This document shows, piece after piece, positions 9,062 through 17,545 of a DNA stretch of 38,229 nucleotides. A program made the position numbers and the translations under genes. The notes under the pieces are model-generated. The model was not told the DNA's origin and did no database searches. It saw nothing but the letters and a program-made list of their open reading frames with translations. Source of the DNA: Pseudomonas persica (GTDB lineage: Bacteria > Pseudomonadota > Gammaproteobacteria > Pseudomonadales > Pseudomonadaceae). The stretch spans positions 109,827 through 148,055 of the forward strand of contig NZ_OLKL01000051.1 of assembly GCF_900291015.1 (NCBI RefSeq), in the 5' to 3' direction. Positions within the stretch are counted from its first letter, which is position 1. The number at the start of each line of letters is the position of its first letter.

Positions 9062-10060
9062 CTATAGATCGCTGATCAGCCCCCTCTCCTTCAACCCTCG
9101 CAATGCCCCCTCCATAGTCCGCATCCCCTCCGCACCACCCGCCTGCATCACCGAACACAGCTGCGCCATCCGCCCTTCCCGAACCAGGTTGCGCACCGCT
9201 GGCGTCACCACCAGCACTTCCCGCGCTGCAACCCGCCCACCGCCCGCACGCCTTACCAGCACCTGTGCCACCACCAGCCGCAACGACTCCGCCAGCATCA
9301 TCCGCACCAGGGGCTTCTCTTCGGCAGCGAACACCTCCACCAACCGGTCAATGCTGTTGACCGCCGAACGCGTATGCACGGTCGCCAGCACCAGGTGCCC
9401 GGTCTCGGCCGCGCGCAAGGCCAGGCGAATGGTTTCCAGGTCGCGCAGCTCACCGATCATGATCACATCCGGATCCTGGCGCAGGGCACTGCGCAGCCCC
9501 TGGGCGAACCCGCCGCAATGGCGGCCAATCTCACGCTGGTTGACCAGGCTGCGCTGGCTGCTGTGGATAACCTCGACAGGGTCTTCGAGGGTGATGATAT
9601 GCAGTGCCCGATCACGGTTCAGCTGGTCGAGCAGCGTCGCCAGGGTGCTGGACTTGCCGCTACCGGTCGGCCCACCCACCAGGATCAAGCCATCGCGGCA
9701 CTGCGCAACAGCTTGAAACACATCCCTCAGGTCGAGTTCATCGAGCGTGGCGATGCGCCCCGGGATCAGGCGAAAGGTAGCCGCAGGGCCATTCAACTGA
9801 CGGAACAGGTTCAGCCGAAAGCGACCGAGCACGGGCAACTCCAGCGACAGGTCCAGTTCATCACCCTGGGTCCACTGCCGACGCTGGTCTTCATCCAGCA
9901 TGGGTGTCAGGCCATCGATCAAGGCGGCCGAGCCCAAGGCCGGCAGGGCCATGCGCTGCAGTTCGCCATCCAGGCGCAACATCGGTATCTGCCCCGCTGC
10001 CAGGTGCAGGTCGCAAGCCCCCGCATCCACGGCCCGGGCCAACAGGTCGGTCACATCCAT
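9062..10060 (-). CDS. PilT/PilU-like secretion ATPase, orphan
   Basis: A 332-residue hexameric ATPase of the PilT branch of GspE-type ATPases. Visible are Walker A GGPTGSGKSS (about 129-138), the Asp box IITLEDPVE, Walker B IMIGELRD, the His box GHLVLATVHTRSAVNS, and TPAVRNLVREGR, equivalent to the AIRNLIRE retraction motif of PilT. Its role would be type IV pilus retraction, but no pilus gene is near. I choose ATG at 10060, preceded by GGGGAG at good spacing; a TTG 12 bases upstream is less likely. It lies back to back with yggS, as pilT does in many bacteria. The pairing supports PilT descent, but whether it is the main retraction ATPase cannot be told here. Confidence 0.88.
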   Translation of the reverse strand: MDVTDLLARAVDAGACDLHLAAGQIPMLRLDGELQRMALPALGSAALIDGLTPMLDEDQRRQWTQGDELDLSLELPVLGRFRLNLFRQLNGPAATFRLIPGRIATLDELDLRDVFQAVAQCRDGLILVGGPTGSGKSSTLATLLDQLNRDRALHIITLEDPVEVIHSSQRSLVNQREIGRHCGGFAQGLRSALRQDPDVIMIGELRDLETIRLALRAAETGHLVLATVHTRSAVNSIDRLVEVFAAEEKPLVRMMLAESLRLVVAQVLVRRAGGGRVAAREVLVVTPAVRNLVREGRMAQLCSVMQAGGAEGMRTMEGALRGLKERGLISDL

Positions 10061-10125
10061 GAGACTCCCCAAAGGCCTTCAAGTAGGTAGAATGCCGCAA
10101 ACCCTACAGCCGCCGGCATCAGTCC

Positions 10126-10812
10126 ATGTCCACCCTAGCAGACAACCTTTCCGCTATTTCCGCCCGTATCGCCAGCGCTGCCCAGGCTGCCGGGCGCGAT
10201 CCGGCCAGCGTCCAGTTGCTGGCCGTGAGCAAGACCAAGCCAGCCAGCGCCATCCGCGAGATCCACGCCGCTGGCGTGCGCGATGTCGGGGAAAATTACC
10301 TACAGGAAGCGCTGACAAAGCAGCAGGCACTCAGCGACCTGCCCTTGATCTGGCACTTTATCGGCCCCATTCAGTCGAACAAGACCAAAGCCATCGCCGA
10401 GCATTTCGACTGGGTACATTCCGTGGACCGCCTGAAAATCGCCCAACGCCTGTCGGAGCAGCGCCCGGCCGGGCTGGCGCCACTGAACATCTGCCTGCAG
10501 GTGAACGTCAGCGGCGAAGACAGCAAGTCCGGCTGCGCCCCCACCGACCTGCCGGCCCTGGCCAAGGCGGTAGCCGCGCTGCCCAACCTGCGCCTGCGCG
10601 GGCTGATGGCCATCCCCGAACCCACCGATGAGCGCGCCGCCCAGGAAGCCGCCTTCGCCACCCTGCACCAGTTGCAGGAAGGCCTGGGCCTTGGTCTGGA
10701 CACCCTGTCCATGGGCATGAGCCACGACCTGGAAGCGGCCATTGCACAGGGTGCGACCTGGGTGCGTATCGGTACCGCCCTGTTCGGTGCCCGCGACTAC
10801 GGGCAGCCCTGA
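10126..10812 (+). CDS. yggS: PLP homeostasis protein, YggS/PLPBP family
   Basis: A 228-residue single-domain TIM-barrel protein that binds pyridoxal phosphate and keeps free PLP in balance; it has no known enzymatic reaction. The PLP lysine is K36 in LLAVSKTKPA, followed by the family motif DVGENYLQEA. Near the C-terminus LSMGMSHDLEAAI and VRIGTALFGAR form the phosphate-binding end. It starts 65 bases from the divergent PilT-like gene and is followed after 38 bases by proC, the common order yggS-proC-yggT. Confidence 0.96.
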   Translation: MSTLADNLSAISARIASAAQAAGRDPASVQLLAVSKTKPASAIREIHAAGVRDVGENYLQEALTKQQALSDLPLIWHFIGPIQSNKTKAIAEHFDWVHSVDRLKIAQRLSEQRPAGLAPLNICLQVNVSGEDSKSGCAPTDLPALAKAVAALPNLRLRGLMAIPEPTDERAAQEAAFATLHQLQEGLGLGLDTLSMGMSHDLEAAIAQGATWVRIGTALFGARDYGQP

Positions 10813-10850
10813 TTCCATGCTTTACTCACTCTTTCCCACAAGGACCTGAC

Positions 10851-11669
10851 ATGAGCAAGACTCGTATTGCCTTTATCGGCGCCGGCAACATGGCCGCCAG
10901 CCTGATCGGTGGTCTGCGTGCCCAGGGCCTGGACGCCTCGCAGATCCGCGCCAGCGACCCGGGCGCCGAGACCCGCAGCCGCATCCAGGCCGAGCACGGC
11001 ATCGAAACCTTCGAGAATAACGCCCAGGCCATCGATGGCGCCGACGTCATCGTGCTGGCGGTCAAGCCGCAGGTCATGAAAGCCGTGTGCCAGGCCCTGC
11101 AACCGAACCTGCAGGAAGGCCAGCTGATCGTTTCCATTGCCGCCGGCATCACCTGCGCCAGCCTGCAAAGCTGGGTCGGCGCTCGCCCGGTGGTACGCTG
11201 CATGCCCAACACCCCGGCACTGCTGCGCCAGGGCGTGAGTGGCCTGTACGCCACCGCCGAAGTGTCCGACGCACAGCGCGAGCAGGCCGAGCAACTGCTG
11301 TCGGCCGTGGGCACCGCCCTGTGGCTGGAACAGGAGCAGCAACTGGACGCCGTGACTGCCGTTTCCGGCAGCGGCCCGGCGTATTTCTTCCTGCTGATCG
11401 AAGCCATGACCGCGGCGGGCGAAAAGCTTGGCCTGCCACGTGAAACCGCCTCCCAGCTGACCCTGCAGACAGCCCTGGGCGCCGCGCGCATGGCGGTTGC
11501 CAGCGATGTCGATGCCGCCGAACTGCGCCGCCGTGTCACCTCGCCTGCCGGCACCACCGAAGCGGCAATCAGGTCGTTCCAGGCCAGCGGCTTCGAAGCC
11601 ATCGTCGAACAGGCGCTGCAGGCCGCGGCCACACGCTCCGCAGAGCTGGCCGAACAACTGGGCAAATAA
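10851..11669 (+). CDS. proC: Pyrroline-5-carboxylate reductase
   Basis: Last step of proline synthesis: NAD(P)H-dependent reduction of pyrroline-5-carboxylate. The 272 residues fit ProC. The N-terminal Rossmann fold shows FIGAGNMAASLIGG (7-20); the C-terminal part carries the conserved AVSGSGPAYFF and the VTSPAGTTEAAI loop of the substrate site. Start ATG follows an AAGGA ribosome binding site. yggT starts 10 bases after its stop, so they share a transcript. Confidence 0.97.
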   Translation: MSKTRIAFIGAGNMAASLIGGLRAQGLDASQIRASDPGAETRSRIQAEHGIETFENNAQAIDGADVIVLAVKPQVMKAVCQALQPNLQEGQLIVSIAAGITCASLQSWVGARPVVRCMPNTPALLRQGVSGLYATAEVSDAQREQAEQLLSAVGTALWLEQEQQLDAVTAVSGSGPAYFFLLIEAMTAAGEKLGLPRETASQLTLQTALGAARMAVASDVDAAELRRRVTSPAGTTEAAIRSFQASGFEAIVEQALQAAATRSAELAEQLGK

Positions 11670-11679
11670 GGAGCCATAG

Positions 11680-12270
11680 ATGAATGCACTGTCCGGCGCC
11701 GCGATCTTCGTGGTGCAAACCCTGGTCAGCCTGTATCTGGTGATCGTCCTGCTGCGCTTCGTCCTGCAGCTGGTCAAAGCCAACTTCTACAACCCACTGT
11801 GCCAGTTCGCCGTGCGTGCCACCCAACCGCTGCTCAAGCCGATCCGTCGGCTCATCCCCAGCGTCGGCGGGCTGGATACCTCGTCGCTGCTACTGTCGGT
11901 GGTCCTCCAGGCGCTGCTGATGGCCTTCGTGCTGATGGTCACCTATGGCACCTTCGGTGACATCCTGCACTTGCTGATGTGGGCGATCATCGGTATCACC
12001 TCGTTGTTCCTGAAGATTTTCTGGGTGGCGATGATCGTCATGGTGATCGTGTCCTGGGTTGCCCCCAACAGCCACAACCCCGCAGCCGAACTGGCCTACC
12101 AGATCAGCGAGCCGGTGCTGGCACCGTTCCGCCGCATCGTGCCCAACCTGGGCGGCATGGACATTTCGCCGATCTTCGCCTTCCTCGCAATCCAGGTAAT
12201 CCAGTCGTTCGTCATGCCGCCACTGGCCGCCTACGCCGGCATGCCACAAGAGCTGTGGCGGATGATCTGA
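11680..12270 (+). CDS. yggT: YggT family inner-membrane protein
   Basis: A 196-residue membrane protein made of two YggT repeats, each with two hydrophobic helices around a conserved L-x-P-x-R-R stretch (PLLKPIRRLIPSVGGLD near 48-64 and PVLAPFRRIVPNLGGMD near 146-162). The duplicated form is typical of gammaproteobacteria. The function is unresolved; roles in osmotic tolerance or membrane organisation have been suggested. GGAG lies 8 bases before the ATG. It is the third gene of the yggS-proC-yggT unit. Confidence 0.93.
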   Translation: MNALSGAAIFVVQTLVSLYLVIVLLRFVLQLVKANFYNPLCQFAVRATQPLLKPIRRLIPSVGGLDTSSLLLSVVLQALLMAFVLMVTYGTFGDILHLLMWAIIGITSLFLKIFWVAMIVMVIVSWVAPNSHNPAAELAYQISEPVLAPFRRIVPNLGGMDISPIFAFLAIQVIQSFVMPPLAAYAGMPQELWRMI

Positions 12271-12293
12271 GCCTTACCTGACCTTGGTTGCTT

Positions 12294-12321
12294 CCAGCGG
12301 CAAGCCTTTGCTTGCCGCTGG
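12294..12321 (+). terminator. 12-bp perfect hairpin between yggT and metX
   Basis: CCAGCGGCAAGC (12294-12305) pairs perfectly with GCTTGCCGCTGG (12310-12321) around a CTTT loop. A TCTTT follows 10 bases later, so it is not a textbook terminator. It may end the yggT transcript or form part of the metX leader. The 99-base gap holds nothing else I recognise. Confidence 0.55.
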
Positions 12322-12369
12322 GGGTAGCGCTCTTTAGACTTACGCCTCCGTCAAGCGTGAGCAGGGTCG

Positions 12370-13509
12370 ATGTCCACAGTCTTTCCCGAAGATTCCGTCG
12401 GTCTGGTAGTACCGCAAACCGCCCGGTTCGATGAACCGCTGGCCCTGGCCTGTGGCCGTTCCCTGGCCAGTTATGAACTGGTCTACGAGACCTATGGCAC
12501 CCTGAACGCCAGCGCGAGCAACGCCGTGCTGATCTGCCATGCCCTGTCCGGCCATCACCATGCCGCTGGCTACCATGCCGCCACCGACCGCAAGCCGGGC
12601 TGGTGGGACAGCTGCATCGGCCCTGGCAAGCCGATCGACACCAACCGTTTCTTCGTGGTCAGCCTGAACAACCTCGGCGGCTGCAACGGCAGCACCGGTC
12701 CCAGCAGCGTCAACCCGGCCACCGGCAAGCCCTATGGCGCCGACTTCCCGGTGCTGACCGTGGAAGACTGGGTACACAGCCAGGTGCGCCTGGCCGAGCG
12801 CCTGGGCATCCAGCAGTGGGCCGCGGTGGTCGGCGGCAGCCTGGGCGGCATGCAGGCGCTGCAGTGGACCATCAGCTACCCCGAGCGCGTGCGCCATTGC
12901 GTCGACATTGCCTCGGCGCCCAAGCTGTCGGCACAGAACATCGCCTTCAACGAAGTGGCGCGCCAGGCCATCCTCACCGACCCCGAATTCCACGGTGGTT
13001 CGTTCCAGGACCAGGGCGTGATCCCCAAGCGCGGCCTGATGCTGGCGCGCATGGTCGGGCACATCACCTACCTGTCCGACGACTCGATGGGTGAAAAATT
13101 CGGCCGTGAGCTGAAAAGCGACAAGCTCAACTACGACTTCCACAGCGTCGAATTCCAGGTCGAGAGCTACCTGCGCTACCAGGGCGAGGAGTTCTCCGGG
13201 CGTTTCGACGCCAACACCTACCTGCTGATGACCAAGGCGCTGGACTACTTCGACCCGGCTGCCGCCAAAGGCGGCGACCTGGCGGCCACCCTGGCCGACG
13301 TCAAGGCGGATTACTGCATCATGTCGTTCACCACCGACTGGCGCTTCTCCCCGGCCCGCTCGCGCGAGATCGTCGACGCCCTGATGGCCGCACGCAAGAA
13401 CGTCTGCTACCTGGAGATCGACTCGCCTTACGGGCACGATGCCTTCCTGATCCCCACACCTCGCTACATGCAGGGTTTCTCGAACTACATGAACCGCATT
13501 GCCATCTGA
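12370..13509 (+). CDS. metX: Homoserine O-acyltransferase
   Basis: First committed step of methionine synthesis: transfer of an acyl group from acyl-CoA to homoserine. The 379-residue alpha/beta-hydrolase fold protein has its nucleophile S157 in VVGGSLGGMQALQW, D323 in FTTDWRFSP and H356 in YGHDAFL. MetX proteins use acetyl-CoA or succinyl-CoA; many pseudomonad enzymes are succinyl-specific, but I cannot settle this by eye, so annotate as acyltransferase. Its stop overlaps the ribosome binding site of metW, the partner gene required with metX in P. putida. Confidence 0.95.
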   Translation: MSTVFPEDSVGLVVPQTARFDEPLALACGRSLASYELVYETYGTLNASASNAVLICHALSGHHHAAGYHAATDRKPGWWDSCIGPGKPIDTNRFFVVSLNNLGGCNGSTGPSSVNPATGKPYGADFPVLTVEDWVHSQVRLAERLGIQQWAAVVGGSLGGMQALQWTISYPERVRHCVDIASAPKLSAQNIAFNEVARQAILTDPEFHGGSFQDQGVIPKRGLMLARMVGHITYLSDDSMGEKFGRELKSDKLNYDFHSVEFQVESYLRYQGEEFSGRFDANTYLLMTKALDYFDPAAAKGGDLAATLADVKADYCIMSFTTDWRFSPARSREIVDALMAARKNVCYLEIDSPYGHDAFLIPTPRYMQGFSNYMNRIAI

Positions 13510-13516
13510 GGACAGC

Positions 13517-14137
13517 ATGAGAGCCGATCTGGAAATCATCCACGACTGGATCCCCGCCGGCAGCCGGGTACTCGACCTGGGCTGCGGCAGCGGCGAGCTG
13601 CTGGCCTCGCTGCGCGACCGCAAGCAGGTCACCGGCTATGGTCTGGAGATTGATGCCGACAACATCGCCGCCTGCGTGGCCAAGGGCGTCAACGTCATCG
13701 AGCAGGACCTGGACAAGGGCCTGGGCAACTTCGCCAGCAACAGTTTCGACGTGGTGATCATGACCCAGGCCCTGCAGGCCGTGGAGTACCCTGACCGCAT
13801 CCTCGACGAGATGCTGCGCGTGGGCCGCCAGTGCATCATCACCTTCCCCAACTTCGGTCACTGGCGCTGCCGCTGGTACCTGGCGACCAAGGGCCGCATG
13901 CCGGTATCGGACTTCATGCCGTACACCTGGTACAACACGCCGAACATCCACTTCTGCACCTTCGCCGACTTCGAAGAGCTGGTGCACGAACGCCGCGCCA
14001 AGGTGCTCGACCGCCTGGCGGTCGACCACTTGCACCGCAACGGGTGGGGTGGCCGGCTTTGGCCTAATCTTCTAGGTGAGATCGGCATCTACCGCGTCAG
14101 CAGCCCGGGCCTGCAAGAGCATCAGCTCGCGGTCTGA
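13517..14137 (+). CDS. metW: Methionine biosynthesis protein MetW
   Basis: A 206-residue class I SAM-methyltransferase-like protein with VLDLGCGSGELLASL near 18-32 and GLEIDADN at the end of strand 2. MetW is genetically required with MetX for methionine synthesis in Pseudomonas; the reaction, if any, is not settled and it may act as a partner of MetX. I start at ATG 13517, preceded by GAGGA; the frame is also open from a TTG at 13499 that overlaps metX, which lacks a ribosome binding site. Confidence 0.95.
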   Translation: MRADLEIIHDWIPAGSRVLDLGCGSGELLASLRDRKQVTGYGLEIDADNIAACVAKGVNVIEQDLDKGLGNFASNSFDVVIMTQALQAVEYPDRILDEMLRVGRQCIITFPNFGHWRCRWYLATKGRMPVSDFMPYTWYNTPNIHFCTFADFEELVHERRAKVLDRLAVDHLHRNGWGGRLWPNLLGEIGIYRVSSPGLQEHQLAV

Positions 14138-14159
14138 CGCCCACCGGAGGAATCATCCC

Positions 14160-14594
14160 ATGCGTCGCCTAGCCCTGTTCCTGATCAGCCTGTGCCTGGC
14201 CCTGCCGGTACTGGCTGCCGATGCCGCCCGCCCCGAGCGCAAGGAAGTATTTGGCGACGTGACGGTGCACTACAGCGCGTTCACCTCGAGCATGCTGACA
14301 CCGGAGGTGGCCGCGGCCACCGGCCTGGTCCGCAGCAAGAACCAGGGCGTGCTCAATATTGCCGTGCTCAAGGCCAACAAACCCGCCATGGCGGTGGTCA
14401 GCGGCACGGTCAAGGACCTGACCGGGCGCAGCAGCCCGCTGTCGTTCAAGCAGATCACCGAACAGGGCGCGGTGTACTACATTGCCCAGTTCAAGATCGA
14501 CCAGCCAGAAACCGTCACCTTCGACCTGAATATCGAAACCGGCGGCATCAGCAACTCCCTCAGCTTCAATCAGGACGTTTTCCCAGGCGAATGA
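14160..14594 (+). CDS. Exported DUF4426 protein
   Basis: A 144-residue protein with a clear Sec signal peptide (MRRLALFLISLCLALPVLAADA, cleavage about residue 20) and a mature part of about 120 residues rich in beta strands. It matches the DUF4426 family that sits between metW and rdgB in pseudomonads; no function is known. The start has a strong GGAGG at 14146-14150. Its stop overlaps the rdgB start, so the two are translationally coupled. Confidence 0.88.
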   Translation: MRRLALFLISLCLALPVLAADAARPERKEVFGDVTVHYSAFTSSMLTPEVAAATGLVRSKNQGVLNIAVLKANKPAMAVVSGTVKDLTGRSSPLSFKQITEQGAVYYIAQFKIDQPETVTFDLNIETGGISNSLSFNQDVFPGE

Positions 14595-15187
14595 TGAATT
14601 TCCAGCAACTCGTATTGGCCAGCCACAACGCCGGCAAACTCAAGGAACTCCAGGCCATGCTCGGCGCCTCCGTGCAGCTGCGCTCGATCGGCGAGTTCAG
14701 CCAGGTCGAGCCGGAAGAAACTGGCCTGTCGTTCGTCGAGAACGCCATCCTCAAGGCGCGCAACGCTGCACGCATTTCCGGCCTGCCGGCCCTGGCCGAC
14801 GATTCGGGCCTGGCGGTGGACTTCCTCGGCGGCGCGCCGGGCATCTACTCGGCGCGCTATGCCGACGGCAAGGGTGACGCGGCGAACAACGCCAAGCTGC
14901 TCGAAGCGCTGAAAGACGTGCCTGAAGCCGAGCGCGCTGCGCAGTTCGTCTGCGTCCTGGCACTGGTGCGCCATGCCGACGACCCGCTGCCGATCCTGTG
15001 CGAAGGCCTGTGGCACGGGCGCATCATGTTCGAGGCCAGCGGCGAGCACGGCTTTGGCTACGACCCGCTGTTCTGGGTCCCGGAGCGCAGCTGCTCCAGT
15101 GCCGAGCTGGCCCCTTCGGACAAGAACCAGCTCAGCCACCGCGCGCGCGCCATGGCCCTGCTGCGCCAACGTCTGGGCCTGGCATGA
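14591..15187 (+). CDS. rdgB: dITP/XTP pyrophosphatase
   Basis: Removes non-canonical purine nucleotides (dITP, XTP) from the pool before they enter DNA. The 198 residues match the Ham1/RdgB family: LASHNAGKLKEL at 9-20, the phosphate- and metal-binding LADDSGLAVDFLGGAPGIYSAR near 75-96, and GHGFGYDPLF-type EHGFGYDPLF near 155. Two ATG codons (14591 and 14594) are adjacent; either overlaps the stop of the preceding gene. Its own stop overlaps the hemW start (ATGA). Confidence 0.95.
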   Translation: MMNFQQLVLASHNAGKLKELQAMLGASVQLRSIGEFSQVEPEETGLSFVENAILKARNAARISGLPALADDSGLAVDFLGGAPGIYSARYADGKGDAANNAKLLEALKDVPEAERAAQFVCVLALVRHADDPLPILCEGLWHGRIMFEASGEHGFGYDPLFWVPERSCSSAELAPSDKNQLSHRARAMALLRQRLGLA

Positions 15188-16359
15188 TCGAAACGCTGTC
15201 CACCCCCGGCGCGGCGGGCTTCACCAGCCTGCCGCCGCTGGCGCTGTACATCCATATCCCGTGGTGCGTACGCAAATGCCCTTACTGCGACTTCAACTCC
15301 CACGCTGCCGGGCCTGAACTGCCGGAAGACGCCTACGTCGCTGCCCTGCTGACCGACCTCGACCAGGAGCTGGCTGCCGTGCAAGGCCGGCCGATCAGTT
15401 CGATCTTCTTCGGTGGCGGTACCCCCAGCCTGTTCAGTGCCGACGCCCTGGGCCGGCTGCTGCGCGGCGTGGAGCAACGCATCCCGTTCGCGCCGGACAT
15501 CGAAATCACCCTGGAGGCCAACCCGGGCACCTTCGAGCAGGACAAGTTCAAGGCCTACCGGCAGACCGGCATCAACCGCCTGTCCATCGGCGTGCAGAGT
15601 TTCCAGCCGGCCAAGCTGCAGGCGCTCGGGCGTATCCACAATGGCAACGAAGCGGTCCGCGCCGCCGGTATGGCGCGCGCCGCCGGTTTCGACAACTTCA
15701 ACATGGACCTGATGCACGGCCTGCCCGACCAGTCGCTGGACGACGCGCTGGGCGACCTGCGCCAGGCCATCGACCTGGGGCCCACGCACCTGTCGTGGTA
15801 CCAGCTGACCGTGGAGCCGAACACGGTGTTCTGGAACCAGCCACCCGAGCTGCCCGAGGACGACATCCTCTGGGACATCCAGGAGGCCGGCCAGGCGCTG
15901 ATGGCCGCACACGGCTTCCGTCAGTACGAGGTTTCGGCCTACGCTCAGGCGGGCCGCGCCGCACGGCACAATCTCAATTATTGGCGCTTTGGCGACTTCA
16001 TCGGCATCGGTGCCGGTGCCCACGGCAAGCTGACCTTCGCCGACGGGCGCATCCTGCGCACCTGGAAGACCCGCCTGCCCAAGGACTACCTGAACCTGGC
16101 CAAGCCGTTCAAAGCCGGCGAGAAGCTGCTACCGGTGGACGAACTGCCGTTCGAGTTCCTGATGAACGCCCTGCGCCTGACCGATGGCGTGGAAGCCGAA
16201 CTGTTCACCCAGCGCACCGGATTACCGCTGCAACAGCTGCGCGAAGCCCGCCGCGCCGCCGAACAAAAAGGCCTTTTGCAGGTCGAACCGGATCGACTGG
16301 TGGCCACGCCAAGGGGCCAGTTGTTCCTCAATGACCTGCTGCAGTATTTCTTGACCTAA
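15184..16359 (+). CDS. hemW: HemW, heme-binding radical SAM protein
   Basis: A 391-residue radical-SAM protein. The cluster motif is C28-x3-C32-x2-C35 in WCVRKCPYCDFNSH, followed by GGGTPSLF and the C-terminal HemW domain. The RHNLNYWRFGDFIGIGAGAH stretch contains the HNxxYW motif that separates HemW from true coproporphyrinogen dehydrogenase HemN. HemW is thought to deliver heme to membrane respiratory proteins; older annotations call it HemN-like. The ATG overlaps the rdgB stop by 4 bases, which fixes the start. Confidence 0.95.
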   Translation: MIETLSTPGAAGFTSLPPLALYIHIPWCVRKCPYCDFNSHAAGPELPEDAYVAALLTDLDQELAAVQGRPISSIFFGGGTPSLFSADALGRLLRGVEQRIPFAPDIEITLEANPGTFEQDKFKAYRQTGINRLSIGVQSFQPAKLQALGRIHNGNEAVRAAGMARAAGFDNFNMDLMHGLPDQSLDDALGDLRQAIDLGPTHLSWYQLTVEPNTVFWNQPPELPEDDILWDIQEAGQALMAAHGFRQYEVSAYAQAGRAARHNLNYWRFGDFIGIGAGAHGKLTFADGRILRTWKTRLPKDYLNLAKPFKAGEKLLPVDELPFEFLMNALRLTDGVEAELFTQRTGLPLQQLREARRAAEQKGLLQVEPDRLVATPRGQLFLNDLLQYFLT

Positions 16360-16368
16360 GGATGACCC

Positions 16369-16695
16369 ATGGATCTGGTACTTGATCTGCTCGCGACGGT
16401 TTCCCGCTGGAGCCGCAGCAACCTGTCGGAGATTTCACTGGCCTTGGTAGGCTGCCTGCTGGTGCTGTTCGGCACCGATATCAAGGGCTGGGTGGAACAG
16501 CGCCTGGGCGGCCTGGCGGGCGCCCTGCGCGTACCGTTCATGGCCTTGCTGGTAATGATCGGCAGCGGTGCGGCGCTGATCTACGCCACACCTTGGGTGG
16601 TGAAAGGGCTGAGCCAGTTCAACAACTACGCGCTGGCGCCAGTGCTGCTGGTAGTGCTGGTGCTGATCGGCGTGGTGGCGGATCGTCGCGGCTGA
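16369..16695 (+). CDS. DUF3392 inner-membrane protein
   Basis: A 108-residue hydrophobic protein with about three membrane segments: 22-38 (ISLALVGCLLVLFGT), 58-78 (VPFMALLVMIGSGAALIYATP) and 86-104 (NYALAPVLLVVLVLIGVVA). It belongs to DUF3392, function unknown, and follows hemW by 9 bases, ending the long plus-strand unit. Confidence 0.88.
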   Translation: MDLVLDLLATVSRWSRSNLSEISLALVGCLLVLFGTDIKGWVEQRLGGLAGALRVPFMALLVMIGSGAALIYATPWVVKGLSQFNNYALAPVLLVVLVLIGVVADRRG

Positions 16696-16734
16696 GCCAT
16701 TTGCGCCAGGCGAGCATGCAGTCGCCTACAAAAA

Positions 16735-16760
16735 AAAACCGCCCTTCTCAAGGCGGTTTT
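16735..16760. terminator. Bidirectional terminator between DUF3392 gene and trmB
   Basis: AAAACCGCC (16735-16743) pairs with GGCGGTTTT (16752-16760), with an A-run before and a T-run after, so transcripts from both sides would stop here. Confidence 0.9.
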
Positions 16761-16813
16761 TTTTCGCCTGCATTTCTACAGGCATCAGCATATCGAAAGG
16801 CCGTGTCAGCCGA

Positions 16814-17536
16814 TCAATCCACCTTCTCGAACTTCAAATCCCAAACCCCATGCCCCAGCCGCTCACCGCGGCGTTCGAACTTGGTGATCGGGCGCTCTTC
16901 CGGCCGTGGCACGTAGGTACCGTCAGGCGCACGGTTGCGATAGCCCGGGGCAGCGCTCATCACTTCCAGCATGTACTCGGCATACGGTTCCCAGTCGGTA
17001 GCCATGTGGAACACGCCACCGGGCTTGAGCTTGCGTCGTACCAGCTCGGCGAACTCCAGCTGGACGATGCGGCGCTTGTGGTGGCGCGCCTTGTGCCAAG
17101 GGTCGGGGAAGAACAGCATCAGCCGGTCGAGGCTATTGTCCGCCACGCAGCGGTTCAGCACTTCGATGGCGTCGCAGTCATACACCCGCAGGTTCTTCAG
17201 CCCCTGAGTCAGCACGCCGTTGAGCAGCGCGCCAACACCCGGGCGGTGTACTTCCACACCGATGAAGTCCTGCTCAGGTGCGGCAGCGGCCATTTCCAGC
17301 AGGGAATGGCCCATGCCGAAGCCGATCTCCAGGGTGCGCGGCGCCGAACGGCCGAACACCTGGTCGTAATCCACCGGGCTGTCGGCCAGCGGCAGGATGT
17401 ACAGCGGGCCGCCCTGCTCCAGGCCACGTTGCTGGCCCTCGGTCATGCGCCCGGCGCGCATCACGAAACTCTTGATGCGGCGGTGCGGGCGGGCTTCGCC
17501 GTCGGGGGTGATCGGCGTATCGTGCGATTCAGTCAT
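16814..17536 (-). CDS. trmB: tRNA (guanine-N7)-methyltransferase
   Basis: Methylates G46 in the variable loop of many tRNAs with SAM. The 240-residue protein has an extra N-terminal 50 residues, the SAM motif LEIGFGMGHSLLEMA near 71-85, the YDCDAIEVL acidic segment, and FFPDPWHKARHHKRR near 142-156, the signature TrmB motif. The C-terminal TKFERRGERLGHGVWDL is also conserved. It begins 9 bases after the thiG stop and probably shares its transcript. Confidence 0.96.
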   Translation of the reverse strand: MTESHDTPITPDGEARPHRRIKSFVMRAGRMTEGQQRGLEQGGPLYILPLADSPVDYDQVFGRSAPRTLEIGFGMGHSLLEMAAAAPEQDFIGVEVHRPGVGALLNGVLTQGLKNLRVYDCDAIEVLNRCVADNSLDRLMLFFPDPWHKARHHKRRIVQLEFAELVRRKLKPGGVFHMATDWEPYAEYMLEVMSAAPGYRNRAPDGTYVPRPEERPITKFERRGERLGHGVWDLKFEKVD

Positions 17537-17545
17537 CAGGGGCTC

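Noticed and set aside
12271..12369. SAM riboswitch before metX
   Set aside because: The 99-base gap holds only one simple hairpin; no multi-helix or pseudoknot layout of a known SAM class.
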